This document shows, in pieces, positions 10,131-22,765 of a stretch of DNA of 64,000 nt. The DNA is from Bullera alba (Eukaryota > Basidiomycota > Tremellomycetes > Tremellales > Bulleraceae), in contig BCIX01000001.1 in NCBI GenBank assembly GCA_001600095.1, forward strand, positions 6,101,198-6,165,197. Reading direction: 5' to 3'. The number at the start of each line of letters is the position of its first letter. Positions within the stretch are counted from its first letter, which is position 1. The notes beneath the pieces were generated by a model. It saw nothing but the letters and a program-made list of their open reading frames with translations. It was not told the DNA's origin and did not search any database. The translations under genes and the position numbers were made by a program.

Positions 10131-13068
10131 ATGTCCACGCGGGATGGACACGATTCGCCCATCCACATCAACCCCAGCGCTCCTCACCCTTCGTCGACCA
10201 TGAGCACACCCATCTCGGCATATGACTACGGGACGCCTTCTGGTGCATCTGGTTCTGGAGCTAGGAATGACGTGGTGGACGAAGAGGACCTCACGGAAGA
10301 TGATCACCTTCTCCAGCAGAACAGAGGGGATCATATGTCCGATGAGGATGATGGGACGGATTGGACAGACGGGACGGATGAGACTGTGGATAGCGATGGA
10401 GAGAGTATTGATACAGTGAGCACGGGCTGTGCTAAAGCGGAAGCAGCGCAAGCTGTTTGGTAAGTCATCGTACGTGTGTAAGATCGCGGTATGCTGATCA
10501 GAAACAAGGGGGAGGAAGAGCCGCTGGGTTCTGTTCATCAGGTCAGCTACCGTCTTTCTCATAAACGAATGGCTAGCTGACAATGTGTGACAGTATAGCA
10601 CTCTCAGCTTACATATACTCGCTGGACGGTTCGTCTTGCCACGAAGTGATCACTCAGGAGCTGACACGACGCAGGGATGACGACGTACCAATATCTCTAT
10701 TTTGCGTGAGCAGGCTTCTGATCACCAGAGTGATGCTCTCCACTGACTGGACTGCAGAACATCTACCGTCCTAAAACATTCTTTGTCCGGGACCATATCC
10801 ACCGCCCAGGCCATCATCATCGCTGTGGGCAAACCGCTGATGGCCAAGATGGCCGATGTGTGAGTGACCTCCTTGACTTATCGATCTCTTCTTCCATGCT
10901 GATCTATATAACAGCATCGGGCGAGCCGAGACCTTTATCATTGTTACCACACTATATGTTATCGGATACGTGAGTAGTCGTTCGGCTACTCACGTTCTGC
11001 TTTCTAATCCCTCTTCCTCTGAGTTCGGGAACAAGCAGGACGTGTTCTGACGCTACTCAGCTGTTGATCGCCTCCGCCAACGACATCGAGCAAATAGCAA
11101 CTGGCGAAATCGTCTATGCCTTCGGGTATACTGGACTACAAATCCTACAACAGATAGTCATCGCGGACATGACGACTCTTAGGTATAGGTATGTCGATGG
11201 AAGCGATTCAACTCGAAGTCGGAAAGCTGACAGACCTGACTGATAGGGGACTAGTCACTGGCCTGGTATCCGCGCCGTTTGTGATCAACATCTTCGTCGC
11301 GGCAGAAATCCTGGAACGCGTTCTGCCTAACTGGTGAGTACGACTTGAAGGATATTGACGTACTGACACTTCACAGGCGTTGGGGTTATGCTATGGTAAA
11401 CGAATGAATCTCTGGACTACAAACATCACACTGACGATTGCCCAGTTTGCCATCCTGGTCCCAGCCTCGCTAGCACCCCTCATCATCGCTCTGCTCTGGG
11501 CGCAGTATAAAGCCAGGAGGTTGTGGGCTCTACGGAATTATCGCTCTTCAAGCCGGTAGGTCTTATGACTAGTCTCGCACTTCACTAGCTCACCAGCCTT
11601 CGTAGGACGTGGAAGAGGCGGGTATATGACGCTTGCGCCGATATGGACTTTATCGGCCTCTTTCTCGTCGCCGCTTCGTTGGCTCTCATTCTATTGCCGC
11701 TTGGATTGGCGCCGACGGCGAAAAGGGGATGGAAGACCCCTATCATGGTGTGTCGTGTCATGCCAATTCGTCCGGGACTGCTGCTAATGCTCAACAGCCC
11801 GCAATGGTAGCCCTCGGCGCGCTACTGTTCCCGGTGTTTCTGTGGTACGAGTGGAAATACCCCCGGAAGCCCGTCATGCCGATGCGATGGCTCACCAATG
11901 GTCCAATCCTGGGTGCATGCCTCATTGGCTTTTTCGACTTTACCTCATTCTACCTTCAGGGAACGTATCTCTACTCGTAAGCGATGTCGTTATAGGACAG
12001 CAATGGGCTATGCTGACGAAGGGGCCAGATACATTTATGTCACCGAACCAGAATGGGATTATCGCAAGATGACATACTTCGCCGCGACGCAATCGCTAGC
12101 TTTGACGATCTTTGGGGTAGTTGGTGGTGCTGTCATGTTTGCCACGCAGCGCTTCAAGGTGAGATCCCCCTGCTAAAGGGATGATAAAGGTGCTGATTCT
12201 TGCCAAACGCAGTACATGTTATTCACGGGTCTGCTCATCCGTCTCGTCGGAGTGATCATGATGATCAAGGCTCGGTCAGCAACTGGTACGACACTGGAAC
12301 TAGTCGTGTGCCAACTCGTCCAAGGTGTCGGAGGGGGTTTTGCCGCCATTGCCATCCAAGTCTCTGCACAAGCTGCTGTCGCGCATCGAGACGTGGCTAC
12401 AGTCACAGCGATGGTGCTACTGTTGACCGAAGTGGGCAACTCGTTCGGATCGGCAATCGCGACCGGGATCTGGAACCATTCCATGCCGAAAGCCCTGTTA
12501 CATCGACTCCCCAATATTAGCGAAGAGCTGCGCAAGGAGTTGTTTGGGAGTATGGAGGACATCACACTCTACCCCGAAGGCAGCGAGATCCGACTTGGCG
12601 CCATTGCCGCATATCAAGATGTCATGTGGGTATCGGCTGAGTAGTAATAACCACCTAGTGGTATGATAAGCTGACTTGTGGTACAGGTATAGGCTGGTCA
12701 TGGGAGCTGTGGTCGTGGCGACTCTGCCGCCTATCATGTGCCTGATTTTCACCAAGGATATCCGGTTGACCCGATCCCAGAATGCCGTGGAGCACAAAGA
12801 TCTCGCTGGAAGGCGGACAATCGACGGGAGCTCATCACCGGAGACTGAGCCGGGGGACAGGATCCATCTGAGTAATTCCCCTCGAACGTCGACGAGGGGG
12901 AGGACGGTTCGAGATCAGATCTCCTACGAGTCACTCGGGGAAGGATGGTTGACGAGGGGATCTCAAGGTGTAGCTTCGGTGATGCGGGGTGTCAGGGGTC
13001 AAGAAGGGACGCCGTACCGCGTCAGAGAGCTGGAGAGGGGAGTAGAGATTAGACGAGGGGTAGAATAG
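10131..13068 (+). CDS. MFS siderophore-iron transporter (SIT/ARN/STR type)
   Basis: Fifteen exons sum to 724 residues in one frame: 10131-10459, 10509-10541, 10594-10628, 10675-10705, 10758-10859, 10915-10969, 11061-11188, 11247-11333, 11377-11395, 11446-11555, 11606-11747, 11798-11976, 12029-12158, 12213-12625, 12687-13068. An acidic cytoplasmic N-terminus (~110 residues) precedes about 12-14 hydrophobic segments. Family-like stretches include AYIYSLDGMTTYQYLYFA, AIIIAVGKPLMAKMADVIGR, EIVYAFGYTGLQILQQIVIA and QLVQGVGGGFAAIAIQVSAQ. This is the Sit1/Arn/Mir pattern, proton-coupled uptake of ferric siderophores at the plasma membrane or endosomes; substrate cannot be read from sequence. Several exons are tiny (19-35 nt). 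Exon 2 uses the second of two nearby AGs (10508), because the first would create a stop. Confidence 0.85.
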
Positions 13069-13282
13069 ACGACGAGCTGTCTCCATCGTATTGTTGTTGT
13101 ACCAATGTATGAGACGCGGCGATCGCCGCTTGTATGAACGTCTGCTGCGATCAGCTTCTGGTACAGGACTACAGCATGGAGGATCAAAGCAGGATACAGC
13201 CTATGCTTAAGCTTGCTCGATTGACTTCCAGAGCTGCTCTGTAACAACCTCGTACGAGTCGAGCTCCGCAGGCGCCGCCATC

Positions 13283-14437
13283 ATGGACTCGCCGAGCGGC
13301 CTCGCGCTGCCTTCGAACCCCGGCACTCCCTCTTATGGTACCTTGAACCTGCCCTCCGCGTCGACAAATCCCAGCGCGCCCCCCCGTAAACGCAAGAAGA
13401 AGAAGGCTGCCGCTACTGCTCAGAACGGCAGAGATCTCAGTCGCCTGGACTTGGACGAAGCGGACGATGTGTCTGAGGATGAGATTATAGCAGCGCCCGA
13501 ACGCTCGCGACGCCGTTTAGACGACTACGATGAGGATTACGATGAGGAGGAGGAAGAGGATGACGAGGAAGTCGACCCTGATGTCGAGGTTGAGGGCGAT
13601 GATGGGGAGGATGCAGAGGGTGATGGACCTGGAGATGGTGATGATGAGGCGGGAGAGGGAGCGAAGAGGTTGAAGGAGAAGAAGGGGAAGGTGGTGGTTG
13701 GAGTCAGGAGGAAAGTGAAGCACGAGGGACCTACCGCAGAGGAGATTACGCAGCGGGACACTTTGGCCAAAGGACAGAGGTTGTGAGTCATGCCGAGCAC
13801 CGCAACATGCGGTCCACGATGAGGAATCATGCTGACAATCTCGATAGACAGCTGCGCAGTGTGATGGATCCAGATCAGGTCAAACGCCATGATGAATTCA
13901 GTATGATCAGTATCAAACCAAAGCCTATCAACAAGGTGTGTCTGCAGTCCTGGCTGGCCTAGAACCATCTCGCCTCAGAAATCCAGGTAGGGAAGGATGA
14001 CTCGAGCTCATCCACGCTATAGATCAACCGCGATATGTTTGATCAAAAGGTGGAACATGGTCTGCAACCCATATTGGCGGGTATGGCCAAGATATTCGCT
14101 GCTGAGCTCGTTGATCTTGGTAAGTGGCCTTGGCATCTCAACGCTTCTCAGTCACTTCATCGATATCTCGGACCAAGTTCCCTCCTCGACGTTCTGCCTT
14201 CTAGTCGCATTACAAGACCCCTCGTCCCTTCGCGAATACTCAGACGAAGGAGGAACAGTGCTGACAATCTTCTCAGCCAAAGAGCTCCAGAGCCATTCGC
14301 CAGACCCAACAGGACCTCTGAAACCGTATCACCTGCGCATAGCCCGTCAGATCCTGGCGGAACAGGGTCTCAAGATCGACAGTGGCAGCGCCAATACCGG
14401 GAGCTTGAAACCGACCAGAGCGCTGTTCAAACGGTGA
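13283..14437 (+). CDS. TAF11: Transcription initiation factor TFIID subunit 11
   Basis: Four exons (13283-13782, 13848-13935, 14023-14119, 14277-14437) give 281 residues. The first ~165 are low complexity: a Lys/Arg patch RKRKKKK, then a long Asp/Glu-rich run (~85-135). The C-terminal ~115 residues match the TAFII28 histone-fold: QLRSVMDPDQVKRHDEFSMI (helix preceding the fold), INRDMFDQKVEHGLQPILAG, MAKIFAAELVDLAKELQ, and GPLKPYHLRIARQILAEQG, the counterpart of the LxPxHxREA end of the fold. TAF11 pairs with TAF13 in nuclear TFIID and contacts TBP/TFIIA. The third intron (157 nt) is unusually long for this window. The gene converges on the fatty-acid methyltransferase. Confidence 0.82.
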
Positions 14438-14907
14438 TCAATCGATCTGTGCTTCGATTCTTCTACTCCACGATCAATCGAGGGCTATAGCCTTAGACTG
14501 GCGTGCAACCAACTCCAAGAGCGTTAGCGGTCCTACCTGCCCGAACAGAACTGCATCGTCAAGTCGAAACCCGACTATCTCGTTATCTGGTGTGGTGATG
14601 ATAACTCTGCGCCAACGACACCACCAGCGATTTTAGGTTGAGTTAAACCCACGCTCCGGTCAGTGCCATGTGCGACGTCCGACGTGACATCGCTGGTCAG
14701 ATGTCAAGGGAGAATCAGAAGGTGACAGGGAAGCATGCATATCTCCCGGAATATTGCGCACACATATGAACATGGCCCAAAAGTGCCTCATTGATCTGGT
14801 TCCCATTATTTGCAGTTATCTCCCTTCATGTCCTCCAATACGAACCCTCTAAAAAGATCGCCATCTAAATTGACGGGATAGCACATCGCGAGCTCGATAT
14901 CGCACGT
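14438..14907. other. Convergent intergenic region
   Basis: About 470 bp between the stop codons of TAF11 and the cyclopropane synthase-like gene. It should hold both 3' ends. No coding exon or repeat was seen. Confidence 0.4.
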
Positions 14908-17100
14908 CTACTCGTAGAACTGACATCCATACTCTGCCGCACCTTCTCGTACCTGGCGTGTCATGTTAGCAAGGGTCAATCGAGAAGCCGAAGCGAGCTT
15001 CCGGTGGAGCTCGTCCTCAGACATCTGACACTCACCATCGTAACAATGTGATCACCGATAACCCGCTCGGTAAAGCCAACCTCGCAGTAGCAGAAGTAAT
15101 CTACCCCAATCGTCAGCGCCCCAACCATTCCCTCCCGCCTTTGTCTTTGTTGTTGACTGTCACTCACAGATCCATTTCCTCTTGAAGACCTCGATATCGG
15201 CATCCGTCATTTCGGGGTGTTCTGCCCTCAGCGCAGGGCCGATCTTGTCGTCAAAGTTTGCCAGGAATCTCCGCCTCCATTCTCTCAATGTTCGCGCGTA
15301 ATGCGGCTGAACACGATTCTTAGCTTGCAGTCTGGCCAGATGATTACAGAGGCCACTTACGCCGATGTTTGATACAGAGTCAACGACGAGGGTGTTCTTA
15401 GAGCCGACTCGGATAGACTCCATGAGGTAGGAAATGGTAGGTAGGAAACCGCCCGGGAAGATCCATTTCTGAATGAAGTCGACGCCTTTTTGATCTAAAA
15501 CCATGTCAGTAAGATGCCAACGGGAAGAAGAGGGCGTAAGGGTGCTCACAGTCGTCGAATCGAGATTCTGGGATGGTGATGACTTGGATACAAGCGGCTC
15601 CGGTTGAGTTTAGAGCAGTGTTGATGGCGCCGAAGTATCCAGGAATGAACTCTTTGCTAAGAACCAAAGTCAGAACTCCACAGGCAGGAGAGCAATCCTT
15701 GAGTGGACTCACCCGACAGCCTCGACCATCTCGATGGAAACGACTCGATCGAAAGAGCCCTTCCAGCTCTGGGGCATGCTGGGAGATGTCAGCGAGATAT
15801 CGCTGTAGAAAAGAGCCACACGCACTTTCGGTAATCCATTAGCCAGACTCGAATACGTCCCGCTAGGCCCGCAGCCTTGATCCTCTCCTCGGCGAGCTCC
15901 TTTTGCTGCGACGACAGAGTGAGGGTGTCGACAGTACATCCTGTCGACCTCACAGCCTGCGAGAGAGGGATGTTAGAACAGCGGAACGCAAAGAATCCAC
16001 AACTCTACAACTCTACCCACCTCGATAGCGAATGATCCCCAACCAGAGCCGATCTCAAGTACTCGGTGACCTGCCTTAATGTTCGCTTTCTTGATGATAT
16101 GCCTGCAGCAAGGGCGATCAGCTCGGGTGTTCCACTAGCCTGGGAAGCTGATACTGACCTGATCTTTCTCAATTGAGCCTCCTCCAGCTCGTCCTTCTCG
16201 TCAGCTCCGTGAGGCTTGTCAGAGTGTCCATTGACGCCCTCGAACTTGTTGCCCAATCGTTTCAAACCGATGCCACCGTTCACGGCACCAATATTGCTGT
16301 TGTCGTTCAGATCACCATCTAGATCTGTGAAGATACCACAAGAGTAGGTCATGTCCCTCGACAAGAACGATTCGAACATGCCATTGGACAGGTCATAGTG
16401 CGCCCTGATGTTGGAGAGCGAGTTGGAAATGGTGTTGGCGAACCGAGAGTTGGTGATGTAGGTGATGACAGAGAAGAGTTTGGAGGGGAGAGTCGATACT
16501 CCTGGAATTGGGTCGTTCTCCAAAGATGGTCTGGATCGAATGAAGATCTGGAGATGCACCGTCAGTAGTGGCTTCAATCATGACAAGTTCGAAATGACTC
16601 GCCTTGAACACCTGGACGAGATCCGACACCTCGCAGTCACCAGCCATGTACGCCTCTGCGAACCCGAGGTCGGCTAGGACGACCAATCTGAACCAAAAGG
16701 TATTCCTAATAACCCTGATATCCGCGCGGTCCTCTGGCCTGACTACTACCTGCTCGCTTCCCTTCTTCTGGACGGGGAAGGTGAACACGCCTTGGTCCGC
16801 CGTGAGGATCCTCAGCTGTCCCCAAGTGATGGACACCGACATCATGGATATGATGGCCATTCTCGACGCGGCGATGGCAGGTGGGAACGAGATTGTCGAG
16901 AGCGAGGAGAGCAGCGTGTCCGGGATAGAGAGCAGCTTGTGGACATATCCCTTGTGGGTGGGCGTGTAGGACGCCGCTGTATTGGGGATAGAGTTGATGT
17001 AGCTGTCGCTGGACATGCCTGGTTTCGCTACTGAGTCCTGAGAAGTGGTCGCGAAACCCAGCCTCTGGCGCAGCGTGTTCTGCTCTTCTACGACGGACAT
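14908..17100 (-). CDS. Cyclopropane-fatty-acyl-phospholipid synthase-like SAM methyltransferase
   Basis: Ten exons: 16603-17100, 16159-16547, 16021-16102, 15826-15956, 15713-15778, 15550-15656, 15361-15494, 15168-15306, 15036-15100, 14908-14952, giving 551 residues. The N-terminal domain has an ADQGVFTFP-like strand and AEAYMAGDCEVSDLVQVFK; RAHYDLSNGMFESFLS is the CFA-synthase substrate loop. The SAM fold follows with VLEIGSGWGSFAIEA (motif I), DYRNMP, FDRVVSIEMVEAVG, then PGGFLPTI, and the end YYFCYCEVGFTERVIGDH. The family transfers a methylene from S-adenosylmethionine onto unsaturated acyl chains of phospholipids. Fungal relatives can instead do related methylations such as sphingolipid C9 methylation, but those usually have N-terminal membrane helices that are only weakly suggested here (IAASRMAIISMMSV, ~75-90). 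A bacterial origin of the family in fungi is plausible. Activity is inferred. Confidence 0.83.
16548..16602 (-). other. GC-AG intron in the cyclopropane synthase-like gene
   Basis: After the codons for DLVQVFK the sequence reads AAG|GCGAGTCAT, with no GT at the boundary, and ends CATCTCCAG. Splicing here joins VFK to IFIRSRP, as expected for the family. A GT nine bases upstream would also keep frame but delete VFK. Confidence 0.6.
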
Positions 17101-17801
17101 GGTGTAATTGAGGTGAAAGACAGCGTGAAGAAGAGAACTCTAGTACAAGTGCGAAATCGAAATGGAAATGGAAATGTCGGGAAGTTGAGAATGCACGCTG
17201 AACGTGTTCGGCATCGGCAACGCGGCAACCCATCCCCGCTTTAGGTTTCACAGAGTGAACATGGACTCGAACTCGTATCGCGAGGCAATTGCAACCGAAA
17301 GGCCATGGTCATCGTGGGTCAACGAGTGGACTAGTCCTTGCTAGTGGTGTAGTGATAGTCCCCCACTGTGCGCAACCCCACCCAGACACCCCACCCTGTC
17401 CTCGCTGCCTCATGTTCACTGTCCGCTATCACTCACGCTGTCCTCGCTGTTCTCGATGCTGCATCCTCGTTGTCCGATCGCGAAGCCGTCGCAGATCCCC
17501 GGATTCGTCACGATCGGGACCTGAGACGTACGTAAGCGAGAGTGGGGGGTCCCTGAATCCAGGATCAAAAGTCGGATACTTGCCGCGGCGACTGATCGAG
17601 ACCGCGGACATCACCGCCGGGTAGCGCGGACAACGGTGATACCTCCGTAGTCGCGTTGTCTTTTTGCCACCCGGTTGACGCGACTTTCCTATTTTCACGC
17701 GTGGACATTACGGCGTCCATCTGCGAGCCGCTTTCAAGCTATAGATCAAGTCTGTGCCATCACCCTAACCATCCTTCTTCATCGAAATCATCTCACTCAC
17801 C
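17101..17801. promoter_or_regulatory. Divergent intergenic region CFA-like / RDH54
   Basis: About 700 bp between two divergent start codons. Near 17157-17177 lies a triple near-tandem GAAATG/GGAAATG repeat close to the methyltransferase start. A stretch near 17261 resembles a tRNA B box but has no T-stem pairing. No coding exon was seen. Confidence 0.4.
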
Positions 17802-20800
17802 ATGGCGGGAAAGAGCCTGAGCCATCTTATGGCCATGATACCGCCCACAAACCCGGATACAGTAGCCGACTCATGCTCTGATGGCTCGGACGATGAGGCG
17901 ATCCAACCGAAACCACTCTGCGAGGTTGAGAACAACGCAGGACCGAGCAGAGGATACGGAGGCAGGAGTACTCTGGTCGGTGCTTCCAGATACTCCACGC
18001 CTCCGAGCGTATTGAGGATCTCCGCTCCAGGCGCTTCTGGAGCTGGGAGGGAGAATCAGAGCAGGCCGGGAGTCAGCAGCAACAGAGTAGGCAAGACAGA
18101 GCAGAGGTCAGTATTCGGCGCACCAGCGACATACTACACTGCGCAATGGTGAGTCGCAACGATCAACTTGAGGTTCTGTTGAGTGATTGCTCATGTGAGT
18201 GTTTCAGGAGGAAGCCTCAGACGAAGAAGGTGAGCTCAGAGAATACCCTTTTGATTGCTCAAAGCTGACCGTTCATGTGCTCCCTCACAGCACAGTGAGC
18301 TCTCTCCTGGGTGATGGTGTACAACAAATATCATGCTAACTTATATCAGAGACATGGGACGGCGACGCATTCATCAAGGTCGAAGGGGCGAGAATCTGGA
18401 TGTTCAAGGAGGATGGCGACCTGTCAGTCTGACTCACATCAGGCTCACGAGGATACTAACAACTTCATCAGTATGGGCAATTCGGCTCTTGTTGGGGGAC
18501 TACCTGGCAGTGGTACCGAGCTAAGGATCGGCGGTTTTGATCTGGAGATCGACAGTGAAATAACCGAGCACGAGTGGGACCTTCCTTCTTGTGCTAGGGA
18601 TATGGCTGATCTTAGGTCGCTATAGATTCAAGGACGGCACTACGATCCTCAACAAGCCCTCGGTCAAGGCCGTGCCCATAGCTTACGCTCCATCAGCCTT
18701 TTCTAAGCCTTTCCGACCGCCGAGTCAGACACATCAACCCAAACAAATGTCAGGATACATCCCTCCTACGGGCTATACCAAGGTACCCAAAGCCACAGAT
18801 TCTGCTCGTCTGGACGATGATTTCGAGGTGGTGCCAAACTCAACTTCCTCGCGATCCCCACTTCCTCCACATCAAGACAACGGCAGCAAGAGATCGATCG
18901 CTCCGTCTTCGTTTTACAGCAATCCCAAACCAAAGCCAGCGCGTATAGTCATCGGAGAGAAGAGCAGCAAAGGTCGCGAGGAATGGGGAGGGGCGATGTA
19001 CAACCCAAATGCTGAGGGAGCCGTGGTCATGAAGCGTCCCCCCGAGGCGGATGCCAAGAAGAGGTGAGTTGGTTTACGGTATTCACAACGCAAGTACTCA
19101 CCAGTAACAGGGGCTTGGACATCATCGATGTGGTGGTAGATCCGTATCTCAGCAGCAAGATGAGAGCTCATCAGAAGGAAGGTGTCAAGGTGAGTTCCGT
19201 AGACAGGAGCGTTTGCTGACCTCTCTAGTTTATGTACTCCTGTGTGATGGGCCTGACGGGAGCAGAGGCCCAAGGTTGTATTTTAGCCGACGAAATGGGT
19301 CTTGGAAAGACCCTTCAGACCATCGCTCTAATCCATACATTGCTCAGTGAGTTACGATGTGTTCTGGCTCGGCAGTTAGTTTGACCGAAAATGCTAGCGC
19401 AATCACCTTTCAGTGGACAACAGCAGGTGTGAGTGTATCATCAACAAACAGTACTGCAGTCAAGCCGCTGACGATGTGCAGTATCGGCAAAGCACTGGTG
19501 GTCTGTCCCGTTTCGCTGGTGGAGAATTGGAAGAAGGAGTTCACAAAATGGTTAGATCAGCTAGCGGACTCTTTCTGATATTGTAGCTGACTCTTCACAC
19601 AGGCTGGGCTCCAAGCTGTCCATTGTTGCGATCACGAGCGACGCTGAGGGTCCAATCACAGGTTTAGTAAGTGCTCTTACCCAGCTGCCTGGCTGAAGGC
19701 GTGAAGCTGACAAATTTCCGTACTTCAGCTACATAACAATTCACAGCGGGTCCTGATCATTGGGTATGAGAAGGTGAGTCAAGAGGCAGCACACCATCTG
19801 TCATCGTGCTAACGACATTTTAGCTGAGGAAGCATATGTGAGTCGTCATCCAGCCAACGTCGACTTGTTCACTCAGCTGAACTAAAAATTCCAGCAAGAA
19901 GCTCGCTTCGTGTCAACCACCCATTGATCTGATCGTATGCGATGAAGGTCACAGACTCAAGTCGAAAGACAACAAGACCACCAAGATGTTCGAGGCGCTG
20001 AGAACACGCAGGAGAATCAGTGAGTCTACATCTCATACAGGGATGACAGACGAGCAAGTACTGAAGAAGGCATAGTCCTGTCTGGTACACCGGTACAGAA
20101 CGATCTGGGCGAATACTTCTCCATGGTGTGTAGCTATATTCATCGACGGCAAATTGCAACGGCTAACAGCGGACGGGCAGGTCGACTTTACGTGCCCCGG
20201 ACTGCTCAGCACCTACCCGAAGTTCGTGAAGTACTACGAGAAGCCGATTATCAAGAGTCGTACGCCAGGATGCTCCGAGCAAGCTTTGGAAGAAGGCAAA
20301 GAACGCGCCGAGGAGGTGAGCTACATCCAACTTGCGAATTATCCACCCGCTGAAGCTCTTTGCAGCTTGGTGCTCTATCCAAAGAGTTCGTCCTTCGCCG
20401 TACCGCCAACGTTCTGGACAATTACCTCCCGCCTAAACGTGAGTCCAAGCGTGCGAGCTGAGCTGAAACTTGCAGACGAATACGTCGTATTCGTGGCACC
20501 ATCTATTCACCAACTGAAGGCCTTTGGAAGGATCCTCGATCGATCGCTTTTGAGTCAAGTACTGGGCGGAGATGCCGAGAAGCAGCCGTTGGCATACAGT
20601 GAGCAAGATGGATTTTCATGCCGGTCATTTTGCTAACTGCCGTCTAGTCGACTTGCTACGAAAGATCGCCAATACGCCTACTGTGAGTCGAAACAAGGTG
20701 TTATGTTTCTGACTCTTCAGATCATGCGACTCAAGAAAGCCGAGACGAGCAGATCTGATCATCTGGTGCAAGTCACGAAGAACGCGTTGGCTGATCTGCC

Positions 20801-22765
20801 CACCGAGTTGAATATGTACGATGTTCGTGCAAGCGGTGAGTCCGTTTCAGTCCACAATCGTGTCTCCGCTGATAAGATGATTAGGCAAGCTGTTCGCCTT
20901 GGATCGCATGCTGCACTCTCTCCACGAGAACACGGACGAAAAGGTCGTCATTGTTTCCAACTTCACCTCCACGCTGAACATCATAGCCAAAGTGTGCGAA
21001 GCGAAGAGATACCCCGCACTCCGCCTGGATGGTAGTACGCCACAAAAGCAGAGACTCGAGCTGGTGGACAGGTTTAACAGAGGACGAAGGGATGACAGCT
21101 TCATCTTCTTGCTCAGTGCAAAAGCCGGTGGTGTCGGTTTGAACCTGATAGGGTAAGTCATACAGCAATTCGTGGTCTCTTCGTAGCTGACACGATATAC
21201 AGTGCATCACGTCTCATCCTTTTCGATAGTGACTGGTGAGTGGGAGTTGGACAAGCTGTCACTCGAGCATATTCTGACTTGTCTCAGGAATCCATCGACG
21301 GATCTCCAGGCCATGGCCCGTATCCATCGGTGCGTCATGCCCCCATCTCGATGAAGACACAGTCTAATCTCCCAGCAGTGATGGACAGAAGCGACCAGTG
21401 TACATCTACAGACTCCTCACGACCAACTCGATCGACGAGAAGATCTATCAGGTCAGCTTTATCCCTGGTATGCGTCGCATAAGCTGAACGTGAGGGTACA
21501 GAGACAAATCACCAAGACTGGTCTGGCCGATCAGATGATGGATCACAACCAAGTCCACCAAGGCTCCAAGGATTGTGAGCTCAAGAGCACCATAGCGCCA
21601 AAAAGGCGGCTGATCAGTTGCAGCATTCACGTCGGCCGATTTGCGCGATATCTTCTCTATCAACCATCGCACGGATGGATGTCAGACTCGTCAGTCCAGC
21701 TCCAAAAGTGTGATCCTTAACACCTTGGCTAACAACCTATTCCTCAGACGACCTGCTGTCGTGTGATTGTGCACAGGCGACTTCATCGATATCTTCTCGG
21801 GTGCCGAGTCCGGAGAAGGGAGAGGACGAAGGCATGGGGTCAGACACCGATGACGAGCTATTCGCCGGTTTCAGACCAGCTACCAATGTTCCCTCGGAGC
21901 CAGTGAGTGAGGTCATTCTCGGATAAATCGCCCAGCTCACTCAATCACGTCTAGTCTACGAGGGTCACAAAGAAGGTGCGTCTATTCTAGTAACATTTAC
22001 ATCACAGACTCGGATCGCTGATCCTCTTCATTACAGGCCGAAGCGGAACAACGAGCCAAACTCGCAGCATTGAAAGAGTGGTCACACATCAATGGCTTTG
22101 ACAGTGATTCCTTCGCAAATCTTTCCGATACCATCCTCTACAATTTCATGTGGGAGGATTGGGGCCGCAAAGGCCCATTGCCAGGGCAAGAAGGCCCCTA
22201 TCTACCCAGTTCGCCGCAGCTGGAAGCACTGGACGAAGACGAAGATGACGACATACAAGCAATATCTCCCCCGAAGAAGAGGAAGTTCGAAACGGTCTCC
22301 ACGAACGGTGAAGCGGCAAAGTCCAACACGAAAGACCTCTCGAAATACAAGTTCGACTCGTCCAAACGAGCAGCATCCGACATCAAAGATGTTCCGCTCT
22401 TCGACTCTGCGTCGTCGGATAACGGCATCGTTGCGGATGGTCAGGATGATGGCGTGGCGGGATCAGTAAACTCTGAGGATGAAGACGAGGAGAATATCTC
22501 GATCGTGTCGACAAAGAAACGCAAGGAGAGGATCGCGGATTCGGAAGAAGGATCAGACGGTCAAATGGACAAAAAGGTCGGTAAAGCGAAAACAGGATCT
22601 ACGAAGAGAGAGAGTGCCGCGGCCAAGAAGAAGGCGGCGAAGGCGTCTGCTTTCAACGACGATCTGGTCAAGGAGAAGAAGTACAATGTGCTCGAGCTGG
22701 CAGAGCAGGGACAGGCTGGACGAGTCATGTTTGTCTTCGAGAAGATATCCGCGAGCAAGATGTAG
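17802..22765 (+). CDS. RDH54: Recombination translocase RDH54/RAD54B (SNF2 family)
   Basis: More than twenty exons encode roughly 1,200 residues from the ATG at 17802 to TAG at 22765. After a low-complexity N-terminus comes the RAD54B/RDH54 hallmark WRKPQTKKHKTWDGD (~117-131). The SNF2 ATPase follows: [14 protein letters not shown] (motif I), [15 protein letters not shown] (Ia), VCDEGHRLK (DEGH, motif II), [18 protein letters not shown] (III), then the second lobe [34 protein letters not shown] (V) and [19 protein letters not shown] (VI). The last ~250 residues are acidic/Lys-rich with RKERI-like basic patches. Rdh54 moves on DNA and removes or remodels RAD51/DMC1 filaments during mitotic and meiotic recombination. 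DEGH instead of DEAH/DEGH-like variants is normal for this family. A 4-nt exon is required to keep the frame (see 18291). Individual internal junctions in the 3' half were checked less strictly. Confidence 0.87.
18291..18294 (+). other. RDH54: 4-nt microexon of RDH54
   Basis: The bases CACA sit between acceptor CCCTCACAG and donor GTGAGCTCT. Joined to AAG before and AGACATGG after, they give KK-HK-TWDGD, the conserved family motif. Skipping it shifts the frame, and reading through meets an in-frame TGA. Confidence 0.7.

Noticed and set aside
17255..17345. Possible tRNA on the minus strand (GAGTTCGAGTCC B-box-like word)
   Set aside because: No complementary T stem, A box or acceptor stem can be formed around it.
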